A DNA stretch of 64,000 nucleotides from Nonlabens sp. Ci31. Its GTDB lineage: Bacteria > Bacteroidota > Bacteroidia > Flavobacteriales > Flavobacteriaceae. Under the pieces are notes generated by a model. It saw nothing but the letters and a program-made list of their open reading frames with translations, searched no databases and had not been told where the DNA came from. Of the stretch, positions 17,562 through 26,624 are shown piece after piece. The stretch lies in the NCBI RefSeq assembly GCF_012974865.1, contig NZ_CP043633.1:124001-188000 (forward strand), written 5' to 3'. Both the position numbers and the translations under genes were made by a program. Positions within the stretch are counted from its first letter, which is position 1; every line of letters begins with the position of its first letter.

Positions 17562-19529
17562 ATGAAACGACTTTTCTTTTTATTTTTTTTGATGCCTTTG
17601 TGCCTTTTTGCCCAAAGGGAAAAACCTCCTTTGCAAAATGGAAATAGAAACGATCTTAACAGACCTATTAGCAACAAGGAAGTGTCTGTAGAAGGAGAGA
17701 AACCGCCTATTACAGATTACCTGATTATCTCTCAAAAACGCGATACCACTTATCTGGATACCACACTTACCATGGCAAAGGATTTTAAATTCAACTACCT
17801 GCGTAAGGACGATTTTGAGCTTATGCCCTTTCATAACGTGGGACAGCCTTACAATGAATTGGGTAAAAGCTTTGACCTGGAACTTCTTTCTCCCCGATTA
17901 GGATCTCGAGCAAGACATCAAAATTATTATGAGATCGATGATATTTTTGATTACTATGTCCCTACTCCATTAACCGATTTATATTTTAAAACAGTAGTGA
18001 ATCAAGGACAGCAATTAGAGGCATTATTTACTTCTAACCTATCACCTCAATTCAATTTCTCTATCAGCTATAAAGGAGTGCGCAGCGCGGGTAACTACGA
18101 CAACACGCTAACCAGTTCTGGTAATTTTAAGTTTACCTCCAACTATACCTCAAAAGATAAAGCTTACCGACTGAGAGTTCACACCGTTTTTCAAGATCAT
18201 TTAAATGAAGAAAACGGCGGACTAGAAGCAGCTTCTTTACAAGGCTTTATAGATGACGAAGCCAATTTTCAAAACAGAGGAAGACTAGAACCCAACCTCA
18301 CCGATGCCGAGAGCCTTCTGGACGGAAAACGTTTTTATATAGACCACGATTACGAACTTATAGGAGAAAAAGACAGTACTTCTTATTACAGCGGTCGCGT
18401 TTATAACAAAGCCTATTACGAAGATAAATTCTACCAGTTTTCTCAAACTAATGCTGACGAAAACTTTCTGGGTGACGCCTATATTTCTTCTAACCTACAA
18501 GACAAAACAAATCTGGAAGAGGGAATGATAGAAGCTGGCGTTTCTTATGAGCATCATTTGTTAGGATTTTATAAAGCTGGAGTTGCTAGACATAAATACA
18601 ACTACGGCTACGATAGATTGATCAATCAAAACAGTGGGATCATCAACAACCGATTGATAGGAGAATTGTATCAGTTCAAAGCAGCCTTTGAAAAGCGTAT
18701 CGGCAAATTTGATGTTACGGCAAACGGTGGTGTGAATATCGCGGGGGACCTAGCTGGACAATTTATCAACGGGCAAGCTTCCTATAAATTTAAAGATTTT
18801 GATGTCAAAGCTGGACTAGCGATCAGTTCTCGCGCACCAGATTTTATCTTTACACTTCATCAAAGCGATTACCTCAACTACAACTGGCAAAACAGCTTCA
18901 ACAACATTGAAAAGCAAGAATTGAGCTTCCTAATCGATTCTGAGAACTATGTGAACGCTCAAGTGACTTTTACAACCCTACAAGATCATGTGTATTTTGC
19001 ACAGAACCTAGTTACCAATACCAATAATGCAGTAACTGGTTATAACGCCTTACCACTTCAGGCCAGTGGAGATATTACCTATCTCAAAATTAAACTCAGT
19101 AAAGACATTAGCTTTTTGAGGCACTTCGGACTTGATAATACTCTGATGTATCAAAAGGTGACACAAACCGATGACATCATCAACGTGCCCGACCTCACAG
19201 CGCGCAGTACTTTCTACTACAAAAACAGGTTCTTTAAAAATGCTTTATTACTACAGACAGGAATCACAGCAAAGTATTTTACAGAATACCATATGGATGG
19301 TTACGATCCAGTTTTGGGGGAGTTTTACAGTCAAAACACAGAGGAACTAGGTGGTTTCCCGATGATAGATATATTTGTAAATGCAAAAATCAGACAGACC
19401 AGAATCTTCTTTAAACTGGAACATGCCAACCAGCTTTTTGCTAACAATACCGATTATTTTAGTGCCCCGCGCAATCCGTATCGGGACTTTAGTATTCGTT
19501 TTGGGATGGTCTGGAATTTCTTTTTGTGA
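17562..19529 (+). CDS. Putative porin (Porin_10 family)
   Basis: 655 residues with a signal peptide (MKRLFFLFFLMPLCLFAQ). After a disordered linker, the segments FKFNYLRKDDFELMPFHNVG and YNELGKSFD are typical of the Bacteroidota family annotated putative porin. The rest is a large beta-barrel, with alternating aromatic strands to the C-terminal FGMVWNFFL. It is divergent from rnhB, a neighbourhood common in Flavobacteriaceae. Outer-membrane location is well supported by the fold pattern; the solute is unknown. Confidence 0.85.
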   Translation: MKRLFFLFFLMPLCLFAQREKPPLQNGNRNDLNRPISNKEVSVEGEKPPITDYLIISQKRDTTYLDTTLTMAKDFKFNYLRKDDFELMPFHNVGQPYNELGKSFDLELLSPRLGSRARHQNYYEIDDIFDYYVPTPLTDLYFKTVVNQGQQLEALFTSNLSPQFNFSISYKGVRSAGNYDNTLTSSGNFKFTSNYTSKDKAYRLRVHTVFQDHLNEENGGLEAASLQGFIDDEANFQNRGRLEPNLTDAESLLDGKRFYIDHDYELIGEKDSTSYYSGRVYNKAYYEDKFYQFSQTNADENFLGDAYISSNLQDKTNLEEGMIEAGVSYEHHLLGFYKAGVARHKYNYGYDRLINQNSGIINNRLIGELYQFKAAFEKRIGKFDVTANGGVNIAGDLAGQFINGQASYKFKDFDVKAGLAISSRAPDFIFTLHQSDYLNYNWQNSFNNIEKQELSFLIDSENYVNAQVTFTTLQDHVYFAQNLVTNTNNAVTGYNALPLQASGDITYLKIKLSKDISFLRHFGLDNTLMYQKVTQTDDIINVPDLTARSTFYYKNRFFKNALLLQTGITAKYFTEYHMDGYDPVLGEFYSQNTEELGGFPMIDIFVNAKIRQTRIFFKLEHANQLFANNTDYFSAPRNPYRDFSIRFGMVWNFFL

Positions 19530-19571
19530 AATTTTAGATTTTTTTAGGACGACATCTGCTTATATTTGACC

Positions 19572-19868
19572 GTGGCTATACGCAAATCCATAATCGCTTC
19601 TTTTTTGTTGCTGTTGTTTACAGCAGCACAAATTTCTGTTGTCCATGAATTCTCTCATGAGGAAGACAGTAAAGAATGTGCGATTTGTATTGTTGCTCAG
19701 AATTTTCAGACACAATCTTTTGACTTATCTGCTTCGGTAGCATTTGATCCTATAGTATTTGTTAGTATCAAGGAAAAGATTGTTATTGATCTCGCTTTCG
19801 CGAAAGCGGAATCCCAATCCATTATACACACCACACGACCACCGCCATTTTTAATGGACACTATTTAA
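19572..19868 (+). CDS. Small membrane-anchored protein with CxxC, upstream of a TonB receptor
   Basis: About 98 residues if started at the GTG 19572 (MAIRKSIIASFLLLL); a TTG at 19566 is the alternative. One N-terminal hydrophobic segment is followed by HEFSHEEDSKECAICIVAQ, where His and a CxxC could bind metal. Small His/Cys proteins like this often precede TonB-receptor genes in Flavobacteriia; a role in metal capture is inference. The iterated palindrome at 19794-19807 supplies AFAKA. The receptor gene starts about 200 bp downstream. Confidence 0.6.
   Translation: MAIRKSIIASFLLLLFTAAQISVVHEFSHEEDSKECAICIVAQNFQTQSFDLSASVAFDPIVFVSIKEKIVIDLAFAKAESQSIIHTTRPPPFLMDTI
19794..19807. repeat. Iterated palindrome GCTTTCGCGAAAGC
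   Basis: Perfect copy inside the small CxxC protein gene, read AFAKA. Confidence 0.95.
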
Positions 19869-20071
19869 ATTAAAGGTCGTCTATAATTCGTTTCTTTTTT
19901 ACTCTTATTTCTTGAAAAACTAAAGCACAGCAGAAGCTCAACTTTAATTTATCAGTAATTTGGTGAAAAAATAACTCCAATTATTGATACCTCCTTTTCA
20001 TTTAAATAGTTATTGCTTCTTATAAAGTGGGCTTCCTGCCCCAGCACTTAGCAGTCATTTAAATATCCAAC

Positions 20072-22537
20072 ATGTTTACTAAACAACTCGTAGTTATAGC
20101 TGTATTTCTCAGCTTTTGCTTCAGCAATGCACAAGAATGCAACCTTGTGCTCAAAGGAAAAATACTAGATTTTCACGATTCAAAAGCCTTGGAATTTGCT
20201 CAGATTTATGTGGCACAATTACAAAAGACCTATATCTCAAAAGCAGATGGCTCTTATGAAATCAGTGGTCTCTGTCCGGGTACTTATGAAATCAGCGTGT
20301 CGCATTACGATTGTGAGACCAAGAAAAGAAAACTTGAAATAGCTCAAAATAGGACGCTCCATATCTTTTTAGAGCATCATATCAGCGAGTTAGAAACAGT
20401 AAAAGTACTTGCAGACGTTCATGATAACCATGCCAGTACACAGTCGAGCACCAGAATTAAGGCCGAAAAAATTCAGCAATACAGCGGTGCTTCATTAGGT
20501 GATGCACTGGCAACAGTCCCAGGTGTTACTTCACTTAAAACAGGAAACAGCGTGGTAAAACCTATAGTACATGGACTTTATGGAAGTCGTGTAGCGATCG
20601 TAAATGATGGGTTGCGACAACAAGATCAAGAATGGGGAATTGAACATGCGCCTAATATAGATATCAATACCGCAAGCAATATCCAAATCATCAAAGGAGC
20701 CAGTGCCTTGAGATACGGAGGAGATGCCATAGGCGGCACCATTCTTATAGAGCCTGCCCGTGTCATTTCAAAAGACACCTTAAGAGGTCATGCCATCATT
20801 CAAGGACAGACCAATGGTCGTGGCGGTAGCGCAACAACGACCATTAATAATTATCGTGCCTCTGGATGGTACCAGCAAGCAACACTAACCTATAAAAAGC
20901 TAGGTGATTTTGAAGCACCAGACTATGTATTGAGCAATACTGGAAGTGAAACAACTGCTGTAAATCTAGGAGTAGGTTTTAAAACATTTGAGTACGGAGC
21001 AAGTGCCAAATATTCCTTTTACAATAGTGAGATAGGAATCCTAAGAGCTTCCCATATTGGGAATGCCAGCGATTTAGTACGCAGCATCAACTCCGGGCAA
21101 CCACTTATTATCAATGACTTTACTTATGATATAGACGCCCCAAAACAACAAGTAGCTCATCACGGGTTGCAATTCAATGCCTTTAAACGATTTGCTGGAT
21201 TAGGTAAATTGAGTATGGACTATTCCTTTCAGTTCAATAACCGTAAGGAATTTGACATCAGGCGTGGCGCAAATGCGGGGCTCGCTTCTCTAGACATCGA
21301 TCTACAAACTCAAAACATAAGTATATATGGTATGGCAGATGCTTTTGAAAATACCACCTATGAAGCTGGAATAGATTTCATGAATCAAGTCAACAGACCT
21401 AATGCTGCTACTGGTGTAAGAAGATTAATTCCAGATTATGATGCTTATAAAGTAGGTGCATTTGCCAGTGTGACTCACGAACCATCTGAAAAATGGGTGC
21501 TGGACGCAGGATTGAGATACGATCGTTATGCTATCAACGCGACCAAATTCTACCTGCAAAGCCGCTGGGAAGATTTGGGTTATGATGAGCAATTTGCTGC
21601 ATTTGAAATAGGCAGAGAAGGAAATCAAATAAAGACCCAACCAGATTTTCAATACGATCTATTTGCCTTTACCGCTGGTGCAAAATATTTGTTTGACACG
21701 CATTATGATCTAGCCATAAATTTGAGTAGTGCTAACCGCGCACCTAATCCTAGTGAGCTCTTCAGCGATGGGTTGCACCATGCCTTAGCAACTATTGAAC
21801 TGGGAAGGCTGGACTTGAAAAAAGAACAGTCCTATAAAGTAAATGCTACTTTTCATGGAAATGAAGGCGATCTAGATTTTGAAATCAATCCTTATATCAA
21901 CTTTGTAAATGACTTTATACAGCTGGTTCCTACTGGACTGGAAACAACCATACGTGGTGCGTTTCCTGTTTTTCAATACGAGCAAATTAACGCAAGACTA
22001 TATGGAATAGATCTTCATGCTACTTATGATTTCTATACCAAAAAACCAGCCGAAGAAATAAATACCCGTCTTGATGAAAGCCTTTATAAAACCGTAAAAC
22101 TTTTAAGTCTAGAAACTAATTTATCCTATATCCATGGAACAAGTACCACCGCCGACGAGCCTTTAATTGATATGCCGCCAGCGCAATTTCAAACACAACT
22201 CACTTGGTACAACGCCTTAGTGGATCGTCTGGATTTCAAGCTTGCCAATCAGGCTGTTTTTCAACAAAATCGGTTCCCAGATAACAACTATGACGTGAGT
22301 ATTCCAGATGATCAAGGACAACTCATCACTTCTACGGTAGATATTTCTAGCACTCCAGCAGCTTATAGTCTATGGAATGTAGGTGTGAGTTACGCTTTCG
22401 CGAAAGCAAATACCAAAATCAACCTTAGCTCCAACAATTTATTCCATACCCAGTACCGCAATTACCTCAACCGACAACGTTTTTATGCAGACGAAGTAGG
22501 TCGGGACATACAATTACAAATTATCTATAACTTTTAA
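20072..22537 (+). CDS. TonB-dependent outer-membrane receptor
   Basis: 821 residues with a signal peptide (ending CFSNAQ). A carboxypeptidase-regulatory-like domain covers about 25-105, the plug about 120-230 (GASLGDALATVPGVTSLKTG, then IIKGASALRYGGDAIGGTIL), and a 22-strand barrel the rest, ending in IYNF. The plug and barrel resemble metal/haem receptors of the ZnuD-like kind more than SusC glycan importers, and no SusD partner is present. The upstream His/Cys protein and downstream lipoprotein suggest a three-gene uptake unit. Substrate is inferred, not shown. Palindrome at 22394-22407 is read AFAKA. Confidence 0.88.
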   Translation: MFTKQLVVIAVFLSFCFSNAQECNLVLKGKILDFHDSKALEFAQIYVAQLQKTYISKADGSYEISGLCPGTYEISVSHYDCETKKRKLEIAQNRTLHIFLEHHISELETVKVLADVHDNHASTQSSTRIKAEKIQQYSGASLGDALATVPGVTSLKTGNSVVKPIVHGLYGSRVAIVNDGLRQQDQEWGIEHAPNIDINTASNIQIIKGASALRYGGDAIGGTILIEPARVISKDTLRGHAIIQGQTNGRGGSATTTINNYRASGWYQQATLTYKKLGDFEAPDYVLSNTGSETTAVNLGVGFKTFEYGASAKYSFYNSEIGILRASHIGNASDLVRSINSGQPLIINDFTYDIDAPKQQVAHHGLQFNAFKRFAGLGKLSMDYSFQFNNRKEFDIRRGANAGLASLDIDLQTQNISIYGMADAFENTTYEAGIDFMNQVNRPNAATGVRRLIPDYDAYKVGAFASVTHEPSEKWVLDAGLRYDRYAINATKFYLQSRWEDLGYDEQFAAFEIGREGNQIKTQPDFQYDLFAFTAGAKYLFDTHYDLAINLSSANRAPNPSELFSDGLHHALATIELGRLDLKKEQSYKVNATFHGNEGDLDFEINPYINFVNDFIQLVPTGLETTIRGAFPVFQYEQINARLYGIDLHATYDFYTKKPAEEINTRLDESLYKTVKLLSLETNLSYIHGTSTTADEPLIDMPPAQFQTQLTWYNALVDRLDFKLANQAVFQQNRFPDNNYDVSIPDDQGQLITSTVDISSTPAAYSLWNVGVSYAFAKANTKINLSSNNLFHTQYRNYLNRQRFYADEVGRDIQLQIIYNF
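22394..22407. repeat. Iterated palindrome GCTTTCGCGAAAGC
   Basis: Perfect copy near the 3' end of the receptor gene, read AFAKA between two barrel strands. Confidence 0.95.
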
Positions 22538-22603
22538 AAAACAACAAAAATGAAAACAATCAAAACAACAACAAAAATGACAACAATAAAAACAACAAAC
22601 AAA

Positions 22604-23164
22604 ATGAAAACAATGAAAAAATCTATCCAAGCTTTAAGCCTAGTTGCTGTATTATTTATGACTTCTTGTACCGATGACGATGCAGTTACCATCATCAATG
22701 AAGAAGAACTGATTACCACAGTAGAATTAGAACTCACCAACACCGCTGATGCCACCAATGTGGTCCTATTTAAATCGGTTGATATAGATGGTGAAGGTCC
22801 TGACGATCCGGTAATCACTGTTACAGGAACTGTCAATGCCAGCAGTACTTATCTAGGAGAAGTGCGTTTCTTAAATGAATCCATCGCACCGTCAGAAGAT
22901 ATTACAGAAGAAGTGATCGAAGAATCAAATGATCATGAGGTATTCTACACCACAAGCATTACCGGTCTCACGATTACAAAAACAGATGTAGATGCTAATG
23001 GGAACCCACTAGGGGTATTATCTAGCTTCCAAACTGGCGCTATAGGAACAGGAATACTAACGGTAGTATTGCGTCATGAGCCTATAAAACCAAATGACAA
23101 CACATTAATTGGTGCTGGTGGCGAGACCGATGCAGAAGTGAGTTTTACTTTTGAAGTGGAGTAA
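22604..23164 (+). CDS. Lipoprotein of the receptor operon (so-called type 1 periplasmic binding fold family)
   Basis: About 186 residues from MKTMKKSIQALSLV (22604); the frame is open from 22550, but the extra codons are repetitive leader-like DNA. The lipobox is VLFMTSC, followed by DDDAVTIINEEELITTVELE. The remainder is a beta-sandwich with conserved LRHEPIKPND and GGETDAEVSFTF. I recognise it as a Flavobacteriia family that follows TonB receptors. It is acidic and surface- or periplasm-facing, plausibly a ligand-binding accessory. The open frame begins 12 bp after the receptor stop, so the genes are co-transcribed. Confidence 0.75.
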   Translation: MKTMKKSIQALSLVAVLFMTSCTDDDAVTIINEEELITTVELELTNTADATNVVLFKSVDIDGEGPDDPVITVTGTVNASSTYLGEVRFLNESIAPSEDITEEVIEESNDHEVFYTTSITGLTITKTDVDANGNPLGVLSSFQTGAIGTGILTVVLRHEPIKPNDNTLIGAGGETDAEVSFTFEVE

Positions 23165-23239
23165 CTTATCTTGACCATATAGTATATAGAGCCTGTTGAA
23201 GTAGTTATTGCTTTGATGGGCTTTTTTGATTCATATTAA

Positions 23240-23960
23240 GTACACGAATAAAATGACACCTCAAAATCTCCAGAATCTTGAGCTACTATAGTCAAGTCTT
23301 GAGTGGCCTCTAAATCACCAAGTTGTATCTACCCATAACTTTGTTGATTAGATAAAGGAGTATGAATTTGTCCATTACCTGACTTATAAAAATGATTAAA
23401 AACTTGCTGAAAATAAACCTCATTTAGGGTAGCATTGTTAAATATAGTTACAAAATTCTGACAACCATCACTGCCAGTATCTACTTTGATACCGTATTCA
23501 AATGTCTCTGTTATTCTTTCAGATTTATTCTTTATTTGTATCTGTGATAAAGTTTATCACTGTTGAGAATTCTCTTTTTAACAACTTACCTAAAAGTCTT
23601 AGTTCTCGTTTATTATTATCGTTTTTAAAAAAAATATCTTTCCTATCACTGTAATTTGCACTATACGTATAGGCTTTTAAACCATTATGTTTTACAACCT
23701 ACCAATTGCCATTTAATACAATACCATCTGCAACAAAAAATAAATCCTTAGAAACAACAGATCCTACTTTTTTTGTGGTTTTTTAAAAGTTATCATAAGC
23801 AGCAACTTTGGAATCAAATCTAGGAGCTTCGTAAGTTTTTGCTCCTTCTATATTGATAACAAGGTATTCTTGATTTGAAATTGATATATTATTGCCGTAC
23901 GTATAATAAGACCATAGGGTTAAAATTATTAGAAGTATTCTTTTAATAATGCTCTACTTT
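23240..23960 (-). pseudogene. Decayed secreted-protein gene
   Basis: Read from about 23950 downward, the minus strand begins with a signal-peptide-like IIKRILLIILTLWSYYTYG and a plausible body (EYLVINIEGAKTYEAPRFDS). It then hits TAA, and coding-like stretches continue in other frames (VGSVVSKDLFFVADGIVL; HNGLKAYTYSANYSD) with further stops. No ATG begins the frame. It looks like one ~240-codon gene broken by several frameshifts and nonsense mutations. Family not recognised. Confidence 0.5.
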
Positions 23961-24061
23961 TAAATACCTAATTTGTATGGTATAGTATGGTACAAATTAG
24001 TTTTTTACTTTAACAATCAAAATGATATGTATTTAAGTAATTTGAATAGTGAAGTAATTCT

Positions 24062-24094
24062 ACAAAAAAAAACCGCTCTTAAAAGAGCGGTTTT
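24062..24094 (-). terminator. Terminator after the small lipoprotein gene
   Basis: AACCGCTCTT / AAGAGCGGTT stem with a 2-base to 4-base loop; the minus strand continues with a T-run. It lies about 25 bp past the stop of the gene ending at 24116. Confidence 0.85.
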
Positions 24095-24115
24095 CGTGTT
24101 TATATGCGGTAAAAA

Positions 24116-24280
24116 TTAATTTGCTTTGTCTTCGATATCGTCAGCAATGTCTTCGATATCATCAGCTACATCTTCAGCCGCTTCTTCTATTTTTTCTCCA
24201 GTTGTTTTTTCTTCTCTGCAGCCAGCTGTCCCAAAGGTGAATACTGCTATGACCGCGATTACTAGGATTTTTTTAATCAT
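24116..24280 (-). CDS. Small acidic lipoprotein
   Basis: 54 residues. A lipoprotein signal (MIKKILVIAVIAVFTFGTAGC) leads to a tail of acidic helical repeats (VADDIEDIADDIEDKAN). No known family beyond small Bacteroidota lipoproteins of this kind. The signal, clear stop and terminator 25 bp further on support a real gene. It lies 28 bp downstream of the lmo0937-like gene in the same direction. Confidence 0.75.
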   Translation of the reverse strand: MIKKILVIAVIAVFTFGTAGCREEKTTGEKIEEAAEDVADDIEDIADDIEDKAN

Positions 24281-24308
24281 GATAGTTGAGTTTATAAAGT
24301 TAGAATTA

Positions 24309-24479
<171 letters not shown>

Positions 24480-24645
24480 TTATTTTTTTGTTTCATGTTA
24501 AATATACCATACAAAATCGAGTTAAATAGTTAACTAAATAGTAATTATTTAATTATTAACAGTATTTACTGTAATTAAATAAATTTAATACGACAAGATA
24601 TCATTTTAGTCAAATACGGTTGTTATTTAAAAAGAAACAAACAAA

Positions 24646-26208
24646 TTAAAAGTCTCCAGGAGAATCAATTACCTTTTGAGCCCTTTGCCGGTGTTTGTTC
24701 AATAATTCTGGATCCATCTTGCGCAGCAATGCCATCATCATGTTCATACGCTGGTTGTTCTTCAAATGCTCTTCTTTTTCTGCCAGAAAATTCCAGTACA
24801 AGGAATTGAAAGGGCAAGCGTCATCTTCTGCTTTCTTCTTAGATACTTTATAAGCACAACCTTTACAATAGTTACTCATCTTGTTGATATAACTACCGCT
24901 AGACACATAAGGCTTGGTGGCCACAATCCCTCCATCTGCCCATTGAGACATGCCTCTGGTGTTGGTAATTTCTACCCATTCTATGGCATCGATGTATATT
25001 CCTAAATACCACTCGTCCACATAACTTGGGTCTGTCATGGTGAGTAGCGCATAATTACCAGTAACCATCAATCGCTGTATGTGATGCGCATAAGCATTGT
25101 CTAGCGAGTTGTTAATGGAATGTTTTAGACAATTCATTTTTGTATCACCGGTCCAATAAAAATCAGGAAGTTTATTTATATTTTCTAAAGCGTTCTTCGT
25201 CTGATAGCCTGGCATTTTACTCCAGTAAATCCCTCGCATGAATTCGCGCCAACCTAAAATTTGTCTTATAAACCCTTCTACTTGAGAGATGTCTATTTGT
25301 GGTGTTCCGCTTTCCTGCCTGCCGGCAGGCATGGCGCGAAAGCGAGATAATACAGCCTCTATAACTTCCATCGGAGAAAGGAGTTTGCAATTCATCGCAA
25401 AGCTCAATCTGGAATGAAACAGGTAATCTTGATCGGTATGCATCGCGTCTTGAAAATCGCCGAAATGCACCAACAAGTGCTCACAAAAATAATTCAACAC
25501 ATCTAATCCATCTTGTCGAGTAGTAGGCCAGTTAAAATGAGACGGATCGATGCGACCTATAGTTTTTACCCCTTCCTTTTCTAGCAAATCAGTAATTTCA
25601 GTGACGTCTTTTCTAAATCCTCGTTCGTGAGGGATAGCGGTCTTTTCATCCCATTTATTACGATTGCTCTGATCGTAATTCCATTTACCACCTTCTGGCT
25701 CTTTATCACCCTCGATCATGATATTGTATTTCTTGCGCATATCGCGGTAGAAATATTCCATGGTCCAGCGTTTTTTGCCTTCAAAAAACTTTTCTACATC
25801 TTTTCTTTTGGTGAGGAAATGCTCGGTGTCATAAGCTTCCCATTCTATATCCAGCGACTTACAAAATTCAATCAATTGCTGGTCCAGTCGCCATTCATCT
25901 GGCGCGAGGTATTCCAACTTTTCAATATCCTGCTCTTTGATGAGTTGCTGCAGATTCTTTACAAGATCTTGCGTATTGTTTTTATCGTCTAAGTTGTAAT
26001 AGACACTGTTCCAGCCGCGCTCCTCGATCCATGAATTAAAACTGCGCATGGCCATAAAAAAGGCGACTACTTTCTGTATGTGGTGCGTGACATAATCGGT
26101 CTCTTGGCGCATCTCTGCCATAAAATAAATGACATTCTCTTGATCTCCGTCAAACCAGGAATGTTTGTGATTGAGTTGATCTCCTAATATTAGTCTAAGT
26201 GTCTTCAT
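24646..26208 (-). CDS. Cryptochrome/photolyase-related protein with iron-sulfur cluster (FeS-BCP, PhrB-like)
   Basis: 520 residues, the length of bacterial (6-4) photolyase-related proteins. The Rossmann-like N-terminal antenna domain starts MKTLRLILGDQLNHKHSWF. The helical FAD domain includes LGWREFMRGIYW and LDNAYAHHIQRLMVTGNYAL. Cysteines in MNCKLLSP, MNCLKHS and the C-terminal CKGCAYK..CPFN region supply the four ligands of a 4Fe-4S cluster. Light-driven repair of (6-4) photoproducts is the family role. Residues near 297-304 (RAMPAGRQ) come from a 21-bp palindromic insertion within another palindrome. First recognisable member of a light/repair gene cluster. Confidence 0.92.
   Translation of the reverse strand: MKTLRLILGDQLNHKHSWFDGDQENVIYFMAEMRQETDYVTHHIQKVVAFFMAMRSFNSWIEERGWNSVYYNLDDKNNTQDLVKNLQQLIKEQDIEKLEYLAPDEWRLDQQLIEFCKSLDIEWEAYDTEHFLTKRKDVEKFFEGKKRWTMEYFYRDMRKKYNIMIEGDKEPEGGKWNYDQSNRNKWDEKTAIPHERGFRKDVTEITDLLEKEGVKTIGRIDPSHFNWPTTRQDGLDVLNYFCEHLLVHFGDFQDAMHTDQDYLFHSRLSFAMNCKLLSPMEVIEAVLSRFRAMPAGRQESGTPQIDISQVEGFIRQILGWREFMRGIYWSKMPGYQTKNALENINKLPDFYWTGDTKMNCLKHSINNSLDNAYAHHIQRLMVTGNYALLTMTDPSYVDEWYLGIYIDAIEWVEITNTRGMSQWADGGIVATKPYVSSGSYINKMSNYCKGCAYKVSKKKAEDDACPFNSLYWNFLAEKEEHLKNNQRMNMMMALLRKMDPELLNKHRQRAQKVIDSPGDF
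25309..25343. repeat. Iterated palindrome split in frame by a second palindrome
   Basis: GCTTTC (25309-25314) and GCGAAAGC (25336-25343) together make GCTTTCGCGAAAGC. Between them lie 21 bp (25315-25335) containing TGCCTGCCGGCAGGCA, itself a perfect palindrome. Coding is preserved: FR-AMPAGRQ-ES instead of FRES. Confidence 0.85.
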
Positions 26209-26220
26209 ATGCTATAGTTA

Positions 26221-26624
26221 ATTTCCGCGTAGGCGGAAATCTTTTTATTGTGTTCTCCAAAATTGCATCCCCGCCCCCGGAAATCTTTTTATTATGTCAA
26301 GCCGTTGCATAACGGCTTCGCTAAATTCTTTCTCCATAGGGACAAAAATCATCTGTTCCATGCCGGATTAAACTCTCCTCTGTAAAATTATAATCTCAAC
26401 TGTCCGCATTGTTTTATGCCGCCGAATAAATTCGGCGTCTTGTTCCATTTTCGAGTTCGAGTTCAAGTCCGAATTCAATTTCAATTTCAAGAAGGCAGAA
26501 TGAATTCTGCCCCTATGAAATTTTTCTGTCGCCTCAGGGCGTTGTTTTATGAAGCCGAATAAATTCGGCTTCAGTACCTCCTCTGTCAAATGGCAAATCA
26601 AGGCGTGTTCCAGAACAGACGTTT
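26221..26624. repeat. Composite multi-hairpin intergenic repeat, copy 1
   Basis: Gap between the two photolyase-family genes. In order: hairpin ATTTCCGC/GCGGAAAT (26221-26240), a segment with gccgttgcataacggc (about 26300), GCCGAAT/ATTCGGC hairpin (26421-26436), seven TTCGAG-type hexamers (26450-26491), GGCAGAAT/ATTCTGCC hairpin (26494-26511), CGCC/GGCG hairpin (26530-26541) and a second GCCGAAT/ATTCGGC hairpin (26554-26569). The same parts recur in the next two gaps. Confidence 0.8.
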
